Notes: generated by a model from the sequence alone, not told the origin. A stretch of 64,000 bases of DNA from Pseudomonadota bacterium (GCA_023399375.1 JAEWPX010000073.1:1-64000), one strand, 5' to 3'. Counted from the stretch's first letter, positions 36,021 through 46,879 are shown. Numbers and translations: made by a program.

Positions 36021-38993
36021 GTGCAAACGCCGCCCTCCGCCCCGCCCGCCTGGGAATTTGCCTTGGTCTGCGCCGTCACACTCCTTGGACTGTGGCTGCG
36101 GCTGTACGCCCTGGACGTGGTTGGGCTGTGGTGGGACGAATTTGTGACGCTCGGCCGCGCCACGTGGCCCCTTCGCGACATGCTACCGTCACTTGCATTC
36201 CAGGGACCAAGCGACGTGAGCGTCGATTCCTCGCCGCCGTTGTACCACCTGCTCGTGCACGCGGCACTGTGCCTATTTCCGCACACGGACGTCACGGTCA
36301 AAATGCCGAGCGTCATCGCCGGCACCGTGACCATCCCAGTGGTTTGGCTGCTCGGGCGTCGCCTCTTTTCCCGGGAAACAGGCATTGCCGCCGCGGCCAT
36401 CTGTGCCACCTCGCTTTTTCTCATCCATTATTCCCGCGAAGCGCGACCTTATGCCCTGTATCTGCTGTGCGCCCTAGCGGGGCTGTATTTTCTGCTCGGG
36501 GCCATGGACTCCGGCCGACGCCGCGACTGGGCCGGGTTTGTCCTGGCCAATACCGCCATGTTTTACACCTCCTACTTGGCCTCGGCCACGTTTTGCGCCG
36601 AAGGGTGCATCGTGTGCGGCAGGGCGCTCTCCTTGTGGCGTGCCGACCGTCCGGCCGCCATGAGCCTGCTGCGAAACGCCGCCCTGGCCGCCGGTTGCGT
36701 CCTTCTGGCCTATCTGCCCTGGCTCCCTGCGCATCTGTTCCATATGCGCACCATCCACAGCGATGGCCCGACGGGCAACCGGTTCGATTCGGCCGGCTTT
36801 TCCGCGGTGCTCAAGGCGTTTACCTCTATGCACGACCAGTCCGGCCAGCCGTGGTCGGCGATTCTCGGCAGCCTGGCCGCCCTGGGTCTGGCGAACCATC
36901 TTTTCATGGGACGTCTGCGCGCCTTGGCCGCCCTGGCCATATGGGCGACCAGCGCACTGGCCATGGCCGCCGCGCTGCCGACGCAGATCCACGTTTCCAT
37001 TCGGTACCTGGTCAATCTCTTTTTCCTCTATGCGTATCTCGCGGCCGGCGGCGTTGAAATACTGACGACTATTCCGGCCGCCCTGTTTCGCCCTGGATAT
37101 TTCCGCGCCCTGGCTCCGTCCCTGGCCTTGCTTCTCGCCCTTGCTTGCGGCTGGCCCATGGCCGCAGCCATGCCCTTTTACGTCAAGCGCGACAGCATGA
37201 CCGTCAAAAGCGTGCTGGCTGACCTGGAAATAAACCGCGACAATGTGGACTGGCTTCTTTTTTTCCGCAACCGACACCTGAAAATCGTCGCCGATTGGTA
37301 TCTGCGCGACGCGTTCGCCACACCGGCCTGTCTCCCCGAACGGGCCTACCGCCGCTTTTTCCTGATCACTCCCCGTGAATCGGCCGACCGCACTCCCCCG
37401 TCGGGAACTCTTCCCGTGGCCGAAACCTTCTGGGGGAACATCACCAAGGGCGGCATCGTCAACCATGCCCCCCTGCCCCTGGAAGTCCCCTATGTGGCGG
37501 ATTTTACCAACCTGGACTTTTTCGCCGACATGTTCGGCGCGCAAAACATTGCCCCTGACCTGGAGTACGCCACACTCGCCCTTTACGACTGCCGTCTGCC
37601 AGGCCGGGCAGTCTTCGCCTTTGCCGCACCTGCGGGGACCACGGCCGGGGAGGCCCAGGCCACGGTGACCCTGGCCTTGCGCCCGGGCAAGGCGGGCCTC
37701 CCCGAGGCCCGGGCAACCGTCCTGGCCGGCACCTCCCCCGAAGCCTTGCGGCCGCTGGCCACGGCCACATCCCGGGATTTTCACCCAGGCGACGACCGGC
37801 TCGACCTGCAAGTCACCCTGCCTTCCCCGGACACAACCACGGGCCGTACGTTTCTCGCCGTGGAAATCGATCCTGGCCATGTGGACGGCTTCCTTGAAGT
37901 GGCCGGCGTCCGGATGACGCCACCGCAGGGCCTGCGGCCAACGCCCGGCGCGCCTGAACTTTGGTGGCGCCGTGCAGCGGCCATCGCCGCCAACACGCAT
38001 GTTCTGCCGAGCCTAGGAGCGGCCAGGGCCGTCTCCGGCGGAACAACGCTCTTCGGCTTCGCCGATACGCCCGACCCGGCCCTGGGGCTGGGTGGCCCAG
38101 AGGATCTGGCCGCCTATTTGGCAGCCTATCCGTGTGACGCGCCGGTCGCTACAGCAACCGACGCCGCGGGAATCATCCGGGTGCGTTATTTCGACCCGGG
38201 TCTGCGCTTTCCCCTGACTGTTCTGGGCGTCACGCCGAGGCTGGTCCTGCCGGGCTTTGGCCGGCCGGTCACGGCCAAAGGGCTCGTGGCAGCCGGGCAC
38301 GTGGCCGGGCAGACGCTCGATTTCGGGACAGCGCAGGCCACATTGCCCGTATGCGCCCCGGAAGGCTCCCGCCTGCTCCTGGATGCAACCGGCAGTGGGC
38401 TGCTCCATTTTTCCCCGACCTTCGACCGGCCGCTTCCACAAATCCTCGATGCGACCTTCATCCAAGACGCCGTAGACGCCGTCCCCGGCGAGCCGGCGCT
38501 GACGTGTTCGGGTGACGCCCCGTGCTTCCTGACCTACGCCGTGACGGCCCCGCAGAAGCGCAAAAGTGCAGCTGCGCCCATCACGGGCTTCCGCCTAGCC
38601 TGGTATCCGGTCGTGCTCACCGACGGCACCGGACACAACCGCATCAGCGTAGCCTATTCGACGGATGGCACCCGGTACGAACCTCTGGGCGAGTTGCGAA
38701 GCAGAGGAGATTTTTTCTGGTACAGCGGCGGGATGCGCATGGTCCGGGAAGTGCATCTGACCCGACCGGCGGACAAACTGTACGTTCGGTTTTCCTTGTC
38801 AGGCGCGGGAGCCAGACTGCGGAGCGCGCCGGAGACACCGCTTAGCCTCGACGTGACTCTGGCCGAAACGAGCTTTTCCGGCTTGGCCCTGCCCGAGGGC
38901 CCCGTGCCGGTAGCCAGTCAGGACGGCGCGACTTCGGTGCTGCCAACCTTGGAGCCGCCGCGCTTCGGGCTCAGCTTACGGGAGCGTCTATAA
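36021..38993 (+). CDS. GT39-type membrane glycosyltransferase with long C-terminal domain
   Basis: This 990-residue protein has a GT39 membrane domain over its first 380 residues, with the acidic pair Asp39-Glu40 in [10 protein letters not shown], then SSPPLYHLL and [11 protein letters not shown] blocks seen in bacterial protein or lipid glycosyltransferases. The remaining roughly 600 residues are soluble and beta-rich with repeated short motifs, unlike a normal GT39 tail, and are probably periplasmic carbohydrate-binding-like modules (inference). The start is GTG at 36021, 11 bp after the Sel1 gene. Confidence 0.75.
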   Translation: MQTPPSAPPAWEFALVCAVTLLGLWLRLYALDVVGLWWDEFVTLGRATWPLRDMLPSLAFQGPSDVSVDSSPPLYHLLVHAALCLFPHTDVTVKMPSVIAGTVTIPVVWLLGRRLFSRETGIAAAAICATSLFLIHYSREARPYALYLLCALAGLYFLLGAMDSGRRRDWAGFVLANTAMFYTSYLASATFCAEGCIVCGRALSLWRADRPAAMSLLRNAALAAGCVLLAYLPWLPAHLFHMRTIHSDGPTGNRFDSAGFSAVLKAFTSMHDQSGQPWSAILGSLAALGLANHLFMGRLRALAALAIWATSALAMAAALPTQIHVSIRYLVNLFFLYAYLAAGGVEILTTIPAALFRPGYFRALAPSLALLLALACGWPMAAAMPFYVKRDSMTVKSVLADLEINRDNVDWLLFFRNRHLKIVADWYLRDAFATPACLPERAYRRFFLITPRESADRTPPSGTLPVAETFWGNITKGGIVNHAPLPLEVPYVADFTNLDFFADMFGAQNIAPDLEYATLALYDCRLPGRAVFAFAAPAGTTAGEAQATVTLALRPGKAGLPEARATVLAGTSPEALRPLATATSRDFHPGDDRLDLQVTLPSPDTTTGRTFLAVEIDPGHVDGFLEVAGVRMTPPQGLRPTPGAPELWWRRAAAIAANTHVLPSLGAARAVSGGTTLFGFADTPDPALGLGGPEDLAAYLAAYPCDAPVATATDAAGIIRVRYFDPGLRFPLTVLGVTPRLVLPGFGRPVTAKGLVAAGHVAGQTLDFGTAQATLPVCAPEGSRLLLDATGSGLLHFSPTFDRPLPQILDATFIQDAVDAVPGEPALTCSGDAPCFLTYAVTAPQKRKSAAAPITGFRLAWYPVVLTDGTGHNRISVAYSTDGTRYEPLGELRSRGDFFWYSGGMRMVREVHLTRPADKLYVRFSLSGAGARLRSAPETPLSLDVTLAETSFSGLALPEGPVPVASQDGATSVLPTLEPPRFGLSLRERL

Positions 38994-39147
38994 GGAAGTG
39001 CGCCCGCTCATGACCACCCCCGTCGAAGCAATGGTTGACAGACGCCCCGGTTTCGGGATTAGTGCCTCGTTGGCCGCGCGGAATCCGACTCGCGGCGCAC
39101 TCCGCCGTCTCCCATGCGACACGGCGACCCCCCTGGAGCAACATCCC

Positions 39148-39960
39148 ATGATGCACGGAAAAAAAGTGGTGGTGGTCATGCCCGCCTACAACGCGGCCGC
39201 CACCCTCGAAAGGACTTACGCCGAAGTGCCCAAGGACATCGTGGACGAGGTCATCCTCGTCGACGACTGCAGCCGGGACAACACCATCGAGCAGGCGCAA
39301 AAGCTCGGCCTGCGCTGCTTCCGCCATCACCAGAACTGGGGCTACGGCCGCAACCAGAAGACCTGCTACGCCGAGGCCTTAAAGACCGGCGCGGACGTGG
39401 TCATCATGGTCCACCCCGACTACCAGTACACGCCCAAGATCATCCCGGCCATGGCCAATCTGGTGACCTGCGGCGAGTACGACGCGGTGATCGCCTCGCG
39501 CATTCTCGGCGGCACGGCCCTGCACGGCGGCATGCCGCTGTACAAGTACGTTTCCAACCGCTTCCTGACGCTCTCCCAGAACCTGCTGCTTTCCGCCAAG
39601 CTCTCGGAATACCACACCGGCTACCGGGCCTTTTCCCGCGAGGTGCTGGAAGCGCTGCCGCTTTGGGAAAATTCCGACGACTTCGTCTTCGACAACCAGA
39701 TGCTGGCCCAGACCATCTACTTCGGCTACCGCATCGGCGAGGTGTCGTGCCCGACGAAGTACTTCGAGGAAGCCTCGTCCATCAATTTCCGCCGCAGCTG
39801 CACCTACGGCATCGGCGTGCTCCAGACCTCGCTGCAATTCCGCCTGCAGAAGTGGGGCCGCAAGCAGTACGCCATCTTCGACAAGAACGGCCGGGGGCTT
39901 TCTAGCCCCAATCCCCCGTACTACGCCGACGAGTCGCCGAACTGCGATCCGGCCAGCTGA
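39148..39960 (+). CDS. GT2 glycosyltransferase, DPM-like
   Basis: This 270-residue soluble GT-A protein starts with [20 protein letters not shown] (about 33-41) and VHPDYQYTP, in place of the DxD motif, give the family pattern. It lacks C-terminal membrane segments. ATG 39148 was chosen because GGAG at 39135-39138 is well spaced; longer frames reach back into the intergenic region. Its last 59 bp overlap the convergent deacetylase-like gene. Confidence 0.82.
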   Translation: MMHGKKVVVVMPAYNAAATLERTYAEVPKDIVDEVILVDDCSRDNTIEQAQKLGLRCFRHHQNWGYGRNQKTCYAEALKTGADVVIMVHPDYQYTPKIIPAMANLVTCGEYDAVIASRILGGTALHGGMPLYKYVSNRFLTLSQNLLLSAKLSEYHTGYRAFSREVLEALPLWENSDDFVFDNQMLAQTIYFGYRIGEVSCPTKYFEEASSINFRRSCTYGIGVLQTSLQFRLQKWGRKQYAIFDKNGRGLSSPNPPYYADESPNCDPAS

Positions 39961-40909
39961 AGTCCGGCCCGGCAAGCGCGCCGAGCGTCGTTCCCCTGAC
40001 GTCAAAGGTCCGCCGCAGCCAGCCGGCGAAGCGGCGGACCTTGGCCAGAAAGCCGTCCACCGCGGCCTTGTCCGGGAAATGCGGACTGGCCCCGGGCAGC
40101 AGCTCCGAGGAATGCCAGAACAGGGTCACGGCGCGGCCGCCGCGCCGGACATGGGCGCGTACGGCCAGACGCATGGTCGCTTCTGGCATCCAGACCGGAT
40201 TGACCCCAAGCGTCAGCGTTTTCATGAAAAACGTGCGCACGGCGTCCCTGCCCCGGGGCCCGAGCCGGTCGGACAGGGCGGCAAAAAACGCCGGGCTGCC
40301 CGGCGCGAGCGGCACCTGCGTGGTCGGGGCTTCGAGCAGACGCGGCCCGGCCGGGCCGGCCGGGCGCAGCCAGTAGGGGTCGGCCGGGGCCAGGAAGTGG
40401 TCCGGCCCGCCGCGCACGTGGCGCAACGGCGCCACGCTCGAATCGACCGAAAACCCGGCCTCGGGCAGCACGGCCATGGCCCGGCGGAAGAGGTTCCAGC
40501 GCCCCATGCGAAACGACGTCGCCCGCCTGCCGCAAAAGGCCGCGACAGCTTCCTGGAGCGACTCCAGCTTGGCCCGGAAGACGTCCAGCGGCATGACCGC
40601 GGTGGACACGGGTTCGGGCCAGGGCATTTCGGGAAAAGGCGGCGTGTTCCAGGGATGCAGGTGCGCGCCCAGTTCGCCGCCCAGGCGCGCGAGCAGGCCC
40701 TCCAGGACCGTAAGGCTCGGCCCGTGGCGAAGCACCGGGTAATCGCAGAGACAGGTCAGGGGCAGCCCGAATTCCCTGGGCAGGAATTCCAGACGCTCAA
40801 GATGTGGAATATTGGTCAGGCCCGCGCCGCAGCGGGGGTAGGAGCCTGAAAAAAGCCCCTCCTCCTCCACATCGAGGCTGACGACGACGGCGAGCGGTTG
40901 TGGCGGCAT
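39902..40909 (-). CDS. Polysaccharide-deacetylase-like protein
   Basis: This 335-residue protein resembles the NodB-like carbohydrate esterase 4 fold. It begins with a strand followed by VSLDVEEEG, a position-1 aspartate motif, and has HLHPWNTPP (about 83-91) as the metal-binding histidine motif and FRMGRW for the motif-3 arginine. WalW-type proteins in LPS loci look similar. GGGAGAATGCC precedes ATG 40909. The Arg/Ser-rich C-terminal end lies in the 59-bp overlap with the GT2 and may be dispensable. Confidence 0.72.
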   Translation of the reverse strand: MPPQPLAVVVSLDVEEEGLFSGSYPRCGAGLTNIPHLERLEFLPREFGLPLTCLCDYPVLRHGPSLTVLEGLLARLGGELGAHLHPWNTPPFPEMPWPEPVSTAVMPLDVFRAKLESLQEAVAAFCGRRATSFRMGRWNLFRRAMAVLPEAGFSVDSSVAPLRHVRGGPDHFLAPADPYWLRPAGPAGPRLLEAPTTQVPLAPGSPAFFAALSDRLGPRGRDAVRTFFMKTLTLGVNPVWMPEATMRLAVRAHVRRGGRAVTLFWHSSELLPGASPHFPDKAAVDGFLAKVRRFAGWLRRTFDVRGTTLGALAGPDFSWPDRSSATRRRSTGDWG

Positions 40910-41131
40910 GGCATTCTCCCGGCGCGCATCCTAGCGGCGCGCCGGAAAAAGTACAGTGCGACGGAAAAGGGCGACGTCGGCAGTCCCGGGCATGGGAATT
41001 GCTCACAATATGGAAATTCCGGAGACGGATCGAAAGGCGGACGGTTTTCCCTCGATTTCCTCGACCGTCTCCTGTAATGATGCACTTCAGGAGAAGCGCC
41101 GCTTCGGACGTCTCTCCTCCAGGAACGAAAC
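40910..41131. promoter_or_regulatory. Divergent promoter region, deacetylase-like / HDOD
   Basis: The 222-bp gap must carry start signals for both neighbours. It contains a short inverted repeat, GGAATT at 40995-41000 and AATTCC at 41015-41020, around AT-rich sequence, which could be an operator. I see no clear -35/-10 pair, so the assignment rests on gene orientation. Confidence 0.35.
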
Positions 41132-42403
41132 ATGATGCAGCGAGTGCCCCTTGCGTTGTTGCGAGCAGGGATGGTCCTGGCGGAGCCCCTGCGCCGCCGG
41201 GACGGGGCTCTTATGCTGCCGGCGGGCGTGGTCCTGACCGAACGGCATCTGGAACTGTTCCCGGTCTGGAGCGTCGAGGCGGCGGTCGTGGAGACCCCCG
41301 ACGGCCCGGCCTGCCACGCCGCCCCGGCCGTTTCTCCCGACGACGCCCCCCTCGAAGCCGAAAACCTCGACGCCGCCCGCGAACTGCTCGCGGCGCGGTT
41401 CATCCATGCCGATCTCGGGTTTGCGCCCACGGCCGCCCTGTTCGCGCTGGCCCTGCCCCGCGCCGCCGCGCTTTTTGCCGCGCACGGCCCGTCCGCTCTG
41501 GCCCTGCCCCGCCCCCTGCCCGAAACGTCGCGGCCGCTCAGGCCGGAAACGCCGCCGCCGGGGCCCATGTCCGTCATCGAGTCCGACCCCAAGCTCACGT
41601 CGCTGCCGGACGTTTTCGTGCGCATCAACGAGGTCTTAAACGACCCCCGCAGCACGGCCAAGGAAGCCGCCGAGGCCATCGGCAAGGACACGAGTCTTTC
41701 CACCAAGCTGCTCAAAGTCGTCAACAGCGCTTTTTACGGCTTCCCGGTCAAGGTGGACACCCTGTCGCGCGCCGTGACCATCGTCGGCAGCCGCCAGCTC
41801 ACCACCCTGGCGCTCGGCATTTCCGTCATCGCGCTGTTTAAGGACCTGCCGGGCGGGCTCGTGGACATGCGCTCGTTTTGGAAGCACAGCATCGCCTGCG
41901 GCGTGATCGCCTCGACCCTGGCCGGTCCGGAAGCCGGCGGCGAGGTGGAACGCCTGTTCGTGGCCGGGCTGCTCCACGACATGGGCCGGCTCGTGCTCTA
42001 CCGCAACCTGGCCCCCCATGCCGCCTACGTGGTGGATGCCGCCCGGCGCGAGGGCATGCTCCTGCGCGAGGCCGAACGCGCCTGGCTCGGGTTCGACCAC
42101 GCCATGCTGGCCGGCATGCTGCTGCGCAAGTGGCGCTTTCCGGAAAGCCTGGAAAAGGCCGTGCGCCACCATCACGGCGGTTTGGCCCACATGTCCATGC
42201 CCATGCCGGCCACGGTGCACGTGGCCGACGCCGTGGCCGGCGCGCTCGGCATCGGCTCGAGCGGCGAGATCTACGCGCCGCCGCTGTCTGCCGCGGCTTG
42301 GGGCGTGGTCGGGCTCGCGCCCGAACGCCTCCCCGACGTCGTGGCCGCCTCCACCGCGCATATCGAGGAAATCGCGCAGGTCTTTTTGCCGGACGAAGAC
42401 TGA
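41132..42403 (+). CDS. HDOD-domain signalling protein
   Basis: This 423-residue protein has a poorly conserved N-terminal part (about 1-140) and an HDOD domain from about 150 (SDPKLTSLPDVFVRINEVL) to about 350, including NSAFYGF and LLHDMGRL. HDOD proteins often regulate surface behaviour and c-di-GMP-linked signalling, usually without the metal-dependent hydrolase activity of true HD proteins. AGGAACGAAAC precedes the ATG. Its stop sits in the palindrome ACTGAGCTCAGT, shared with the convergent neighbour. Confidence 0.82.
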   Translation: MMQRVPLALLRAGMVLAEPLRRRDGALMLPAGVVLTERHLELFPVWSVEAAVVETPDGPACHAAPAVSPDDAPLEAENLDAARELLAARFIHADLGFAPTAALFALALPRAAALFAAHGPSALALPRPLPETSRPLRPETPPPGPMSVIESDPKLTSLPDVFVRINEVLNDPRSTAKEAAEAIGKDTSLSTKLLKVVNSAFYGFPVKVDTLSRAVTIVGSRQLTTLALGISVIALFKDLPGGLVDMRSFWKHSIACGVIASTLAGPEAGGEVERLFVAGLLHDMGRLVLYRNLAPHAAYVVDAARREGMLLREAERAWLGFDHAMLAGMLLRKWRFPESLEKAVRHHHGGLAHMSMPMPATVHVADAVAGALGIGSSGEIYAPPLSAAAWGVVGLAPERLPDVVAASTAHIEEIAQVFLPDED

Positions 42404-42405
42404 GC

Positions 42406-43878
42406 TCAGTCCCGGCGCTCCCCCACGCATTCCAGTATCCGGCGCACCCGGTGCCTGTAGGTGTGGTGCGCGGCGATATGCGCGCGCCAGGCCGCGACCA
42501 GGCCGTCGCGGTCACGCTCGCGTTCCCGGGCCAGATCCGGGATGTCCTGGGCTCGGGCATAGGTCACCGGGCGAGTCAACTCCTCGGGGAAAAGCGCGAG
42601 CCCCGGCGTTGCGTCGGTCAGCAGGCAGCCGCCCGCGGCCCAGACGTCGAAATGGCGCTGCGTAAGGCCGTGGGGCAGCAAGGGACTCACGGCCCCGACC
42701 ACGAAGCGCGCCGCAGCGTAGAGGCCGGCGAGCGCCGGCCCGTAGGGCACGGGCGGCAGGGAAGCGAACGCCGCGCCGGCAAGCGCCGTCCAGGCCGCGT
42801 CCCCGCAAACGGTCAGTCTCCCGGAGCGCGCCGCCTCGCGGATGGCCAGCTCCCGCCAGGCCAGCCCGCTCTCCTCGGCCCCGCAGCCCACGCGGCGCGC
42901 CCCGAGTCCCGGCCAAAGCGTCTCCATGCCCTGGGCGCGCGCCCACCAGTCGTAATCGGGCCGCTCGCCGCGCAAAAGCATGGCCGTGGCCTGCCGCCAC
43001 AGGTCGGGATCGGGCGAGAGGCCGGAGAAAAACGCCTCCTTGCCGGGAAAGGCGCTGCGCCCGACGAAGAGCAGCCGCCCGGCCAACTCCGGCCGGTCGG
43101 GCGCGGCCGCGAAAAAGGCCGGATCGGCGGCCAGCGGCAGGTGGCGGACGTTTCGCGCGCCGTGGCGCGTCAACGGCTCCACGAACCAGTCGTCGGTGAC
43201 GAAAAGGCGCAGGTCGCGCCAGGCCGGGGTCTTCACGCCCGAAAGAACGTGGAAGGGATTGTCGGCCAGCCACGTGGCCACGGGCACGCCGGCCCTCGCC
43301 AGCAGCGCCTGGACCTCGCCGAAGCGGTCGAGGCCCGCGCAGTTGACGGAAAGGAAAAGCGCCGGCCGCTCCCGCTCCAGGCTCGCAAGCAGCCCTTCCC
43401 GCGACGCCACGCGCACGGCGAAGCCTTCCTCGGCCAGGGCCCGGGCGATGGCCGGGGCGAGCATGCTGCCCGGCATTTCCGGCATGAGCACCATGCCGGC
43501 GGCAGGCGCTTCGGAAGGTTCCGGCAGGAGCAGCGCGGCGCGCACCGGGGCCCAGAACTGCGGGAAAAGCTGCAGGGATTGCGTATGGAGAAGGATGTTG
43601 TCCGCGTCTTCCGCGTCGCAGGCGTCGATGCGCCGCCAGCGTTGCGGGATGGCCGCGCGCCAGTCTTCGCCCGCCGCCTGAAAAAACGCCGGGCACTCCA
43701 GGTAGCGCACGTCGGCGTCCGGCGGCAGCTGCGCGGCCAGGGCTGCCGGATCCGGGCCCAGGCCCAGGAGCAGCCAGCGGGAGCCGCCCGGCAGGGCCAC
43801 GGCCTCGTGCCCCGGAGCCACCGCGCGCGTCACGCCGAGGGCGTCGGCCAGACGCAGCCGGGAGGGACGTTGCCGCAT
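42406..43878 (-). CDS. CgeB-like glycosyltransferase family protein
   Basis: This 490-residue protein resembles spore-maturation CgeB/DUF3880 proteins, a GT4-like group. The first part includes a CAGLDRFGE block, WLADNPFHVL and LFVTDDWFVEP; the C-terminal part carries LLFVGRSAFPGKEAF and an RHFDVWAAGGCLLTD block, which resembles the donor-binding C-terminal domain. The ATG at 43878 avoids a longer frame running over the methyltransferase-like neighbour. It ends 2 bp from the convergent HDOD stop. Confidence 0.75.
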   Translation of the reverse strand: MRQRPSRLRLADALGVTRAVAPGHEAVALPGGSRWLLLGLGPDPAALAAQLPPDADVRYLECPAFFQAAGEDWRAAIPQRWRRIDACDAEDADNILLHTQSLQLFPQFWAPVRAALLLPEPSEAPAAGMVLMPEMPGSMLAPAIARALAEEGFAVRVASREGLLASLERERPALFLSVNCAGLDRFGEVQALLARAGVPVATWLADNPFHVLSGVKTPAWRDLRLFVTDDWFVEPLTRHGARNVRHLPLAADPAFFAAAPDRPELAGRLLFVGRSAFPGKEAFFSGLSPDPDLWRQATAMLLRGERPDYDWWARAQGMETLWPGLGARRVGCGAEESGLAWRELAIREAARSGRLTVCGDAAWTALAGAAFASLPPVPYGPALAGLYAAARFVVGAVSPLLPHGLTQRHFDVWAAGGCLLTDATPGLALFPEELTRPVTYARAQDIPDLARERERDRDGLVAAWRAHIAAHHTYRHRVRRILECVGERRD

Positions 43879-43903
43879 GGATCGCCTCGAAAACCGCAAC
43901 CCG

Positions 43904-44368
43904 TCAGGGCCGGCACAGGCGCGGCACGATGCCGCCCACGCGCTCGCGGTAGCGGTCGTAGGCCGCGCCGAACTCCCGTCGCAGGTGCGCTTCCTCGTGG
44001 GGGATGCAGAGCTTGTAGAAGATCGCGGCCACCACGGGCGCGAAAAGCGTGAGCAACGTGCCCTGCACGAGCGAAAACCCCGGCACGAGCAGCCAGACCC
44101 AGGCGGCGTAAAGCGGATGGCGCACCACGGCGTAGACGCCGCGCGTGGCGAGCTGCTTCGCGTCCACGGCGGCGTACACGGCAAAGACGCCGAGCGCGTA
44201 GACCACGACGCCGAGCACCAGCAGCGTGCCGCCCACGGCGAAAGCCAGTCGCTCGGGCACGAGCCGGTCGCAGAAACCGGCGACGAGGACCGTGTCGTAC
44301 AGCATCGCCAGCAAGGCGTAGAGAATCGTGGCGCGGTAGAGCGTCGTACCCATGCCCCATCGGTTCAT
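43904..44368 (-). CDS. Isoprenylcysteine methyltransferase-like membrane protein
   Basis: This 154-residue protein has three to four hydrophobic segments. The block GVYAVVRHPLYAAW followed by a C-terminal HEEAHLRREFGAAYDRYRERV is the signature of the ICMT/phospholipid methyltransferase family, which use SAM on membrane substrates. The target in bacteria is usually unknown. GAGGAGGTGGGCC precedes ATG 44368. It starts the small minus-strand pair with the CgeB-like gene, 25 bp upstream of it. Confidence 0.82.
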   Translation of the reverse strand: MNRWGMGTTLYRATILYALLAMLYDTVLVAGFCDRLVPERLAFAVGGTLLVLGVVVYALGVFAVYAAVDAKQLATRGVYAVVRHPLYAAWVWLLVPGFSLVQGTLLTLFAPVVAAIFYKLCIPHEEAHLRREFGAAYDRYRERVGGIVPRLCRP

Positions 44369-44566
44369 GGCCCACCTCCTCGGATCATGGCTCCATTGTG
44401 GCCGAAGCGCGCTTGCTGTCAAGGGCGTACGCGCCTTGACGGCATGCCTGCGCCGGACGGTTGGAAGGACGCCCCCTGACGGCTGCTCGCCCGCGCTTTT
44501 TTCAAAACAGCTTCCTGACTTTCCGCAGCGCCCGCAACGGCCGTTCCTGACGCCCCCTGAACACTT

Positions 44567-44593
44567 GGCAAGCCCGTTGCAAACGGGTTTGCC
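44567..44593. terminator. GC-rich hairpin
   Basis: GGCAAGCCCGTT, loop GCA, AACGGGTTTGCC gives a 12-bp stem with one G-T wobble. No T-run follows, so a terminator role is uncertain. Confidence 0.3.
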
Positions 44594-44758
44594 TTCGCCT
44601 GCGACGGCCCGCTTTGCACCTTCGGCGCATGGAAAATGTTGCACAAGACGCCCGCGCGCCGCCGCGCATTTCATTTGCACACAGCGCAACACGCGCTTTC
44701 CCTTGTACGGCGCATGTCGAATCGGCGTTTGCGCCACGCTCTTTCGTCGTTGTTTCTA

Positions 44759-44787
44759 TTGAACCACGTCCGGCTGCATGGTAACTT
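44759..44787 (+). promoter_or_regulatory. Putative sigma70-type promoter of chemoreceptor gene
   Basis: TTGAAC (44759-44764) and TAACTT (44782-44787) are separated by 17 bp and lie about 50 bp upstream of the chemoreceptor start. The match is moderate, so this is a prediction. Confidence 0.35.
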
Positions 44788-44836
44788 GTTCAAAAAGTAT
44801 TCGCTGTCGCAAACAACCCGGCAAGAGGAGGCGATC

Positions 44837-46711
44837 ATGTCCGAACATGGGCAAGGCCATTCCGGCTCCGCGACCTGGTTACGCAGCATCTCCCTCCGCT
44901 GGCGCTTCGTGCTTCTGATCGCCCTCTTCACCCTTTTCGTGTGCGGCGTGACGGCCATGTTCCATATCGGCATGCAAAACCTTGCCGACAGCGGTGTGGA
45001 CTCGGCGCAAAAGATCATGCTGCAAGGACAAAAGGACAAGCTCGTCGTCGCGTCCGATGCCTTGGCCTCCTCCATCGGCGCGGCCGTCAAGGACCTGCCC
45101 GACAAGGCGGCCAAGATCGCCATGATCCGAAACATGGTGGACGAGTTCCGCTTCGAGGAAGACAAATCCGGCTACTATTTCGTCTACGAGGGCACGGTCA
45201 ACGTCGCCCTTCCCATCGCCAAGGACAGGCAGGGCAAGGATTTGAGCGCCGCGCAGGACAAAAACGGCGTCGCATACGTGCGCGAATTGGCGCGCAGGGC
45301 CCAGTCGGGCGGCGGGTTCGTCGAATACGTCTTCCCCAAGCCCGGCCAGGGCGACCAGCCCAAGCTCGCCTACGCCGTAATGATCCCCGGCACGGACCTC
45401 TGGCTCGGCACGGGCGTGTACATCGACAACATCGAGAGGGAAAAGGCGGCCATCAGCGCGAAGTCCCAGGAAAAAATCAACAGTCTTGTCCTTCGCATCC
45501 TGGCCGGCGTCGGCATCGGGCTGCTCGTACTGATCGGCCTTTGCCTGCGCATCATCCGCTCCATCGCCGCGCCCATCCGCCATGCCACGGAAGCGGCGAC
45601 GCGCTGCGCCGCCGGCGACCTGGACATCGCCTTGGACGCCTCGGGCCGTGACGAGGCCGCGCGCATGCAGGGGGCGCTCAACACCATGGTGGCTACGCTT
45701 CGCGACAACATGGCCGCCATCGCCGCCAAGACGCGCGAAGCCGAAGACAAGGCCCACGCCGCCGAAAGCCTGCGCCGCCAGGCCGAGGAAGCCATGGCCC
45801 AGGCCGAGGCGGCCAGGGCCGAGGGCCTGCGCCATGCGGCCGAACGCCTCGGCGGCGTGGTGGGCGTCGTCTCCAGCGCGTCGGCCGAGCTTTCGGCCCA
45901 GATCGGGGAATCGAGCAGCAGGGCCGAGGATCAGTCCCGGCGCGTGGCCGAGACGGCCACGGCCATGGAGGAGATGAACGCCACGGTGCTCGAAGTGGCG
46001 AGAAACGCCGGAAACGCCGCCGCCACATCCGAAGAAGCCCGCAACAAGGCCAACGCGGGCGCGGACGTGGTCGGGCGCATGGTGGAGCGCATCGGCCGCA
46101 TCCGCGACCAGGCGCAGGCGCTCAAGGGGGACATGGGCCGCCTCGGCGCACAAGCCCAGGACATCGGCCGCATCATGAACGTCATTTCGGACATCGCGGA
46201 CCAGACCAACCTGCTGGCCCTAAACGCCGCCATCGAGGCCGCGCGGGCCGGCGAGGCCGGGCGGGGCTTCGCCGTGGTCGCCGACGAAGTGCGCAAGCTT
46301 GCGGAAAAGACCATGACCGCCACAAAGGAAGTGGGCGAAGCCATCGGCGGCATCCAGCAGGGCACGCGGCGCAACGTGGAAAACGTCGAACAGGCTGCCG
46401 GCGAAGTGGAACAGGCCAGCGCCCTGGCCGGGGAAGCCGGACAGGCGCTGACATCCATCGTCACGCTCGTGGACAGCGCCTCGGACCAGGTCCGCGCCAT
46501 CGCCACGGCGGCGGAGGAACAGTCCGCGACGAGCGAGGAGATCAACCGCACCATCGAGGAGGTCAACGCCCTGGCCGCCGCCGCGTCCCGGGCCATGGAC
46601 GAGGCCTCCACGGCCGTGGACGAACTGGCCAGGCAGGCCCAGGAACTGGCTTCGCTCACCCAGGAACTGGAAAGCGAAGGGCAAGCGACGGCGCGCAAGG
46701 CGCTGGCATAA
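44837..46711 (+). CDS. Methyl-accepting chemotaxis protein with Cache sensor
   Basis: This 624-residue chemoreceptor has a membrane segment (about 21-42), a periplasmic sCache_2-like domain (about 45-190) containing GYYFVYEG and LWLGTGVYIDN, a second membrane segment (about 215-237) and a HAMP region. The cytoplasmic hairpin carries the invariant tip sequence NLLALNAAIEAARAGEAGRG and a VRKLAEKT segment. GCAAGAGGAGGCGATC precedes ATG 44837. The ligand is unknown; sCache_2 domains typically sense small organic acids. Confidence 0.93.
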   Translation: MSEHGQGHSGSATWLRSISLRWRFVLLIALFTLFVCGVTAMFHIGMQNLADSGVDSAQKIMLQGQKDKLVVASDALASSIGAAVKDLPDKAAKIAMIRNMVDEFRFEEDKSGYYFVYEGTVNVALPIAKDRQGKDLSAAQDKNGVAYVRELARRAQSGGGFVEYVFPKPGQGDQPKLAYAVMIPGTDLWLGTGVYIDNIEREKAAISAKSQEKINSLVLRILAGVGIGLLVLIGLCLRIIRSIAAPIRHATEAATRCAAGDLDIALDASGRDEAARMQGALNTMVATLRDNMAAIAAKTREAEDKAHAAESLRRQAEEAMAQAEAARAEGLRHAAERLGGVVGVVSSASAELSAQIGESSSRAEDQSRRVAETATAMEEMNATVLEVARNAGNAAATSEEARNKANAGADVVGRMVERIGRIRDQAQALKGDMGRLGAQAQDIGRIMNVISDIADQTNLLALNAAIEAARAGEAGRGFAVVADEVRKLAEKTMTATKEVGEAIGGIQQGTRRNVENVEQAAGEVEQASALAGEAGQALTSIVTLVDSASDQVRAIATAAEEQSATSEEINRTIEEVNALAAAASRAMDEASTAVDELARQAQELASLTQELESEGQATARKALA

Positions 46712-46845
46712 CGGAGCCGGCCGTTCTCCCGCTTCCGGGCCCCCTCCCGGCCGTCTCCGTTTGCGATTCGGGGCGCGCTCGGCAGTATCGTGCAAGAAAT
46801 GGCGAGGATCGTACCTCCCGCCCGTGACCCCGAAGGAGTATATAC

Positions 46846-46879
46846 GCCCTCGGGCCGACGATCCGCACGGCCCGAGGGC
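46846..46879. terminator. Perfect 12-bp hairpin after chemoreceptor gene
   Basis: GCCCTCGGGCCG (46846-46857) and CGGCCCGAGGGC (46868-46879) flank a 10-nt loop. It lies 134 bp after the chemoreceptor stop and has no T-run. It probably insulates that gene from the DUF362 gene. Confidence 0.4.

Larger units (their letters stand above)
44369..44836. other. Intergenic region upstream of chemoreceptor, 468 bp
   Basis: No convincing gene. The longer open frames here lack ribosome binding sites or are fused extensions of neighbours. It contains a 12-bp hairpin with one G-T pair at 44567-44593 and a promoter-like pair near 44759. The final 130 bp are less GC-rich than the surroundings. Confidence 0.5.
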
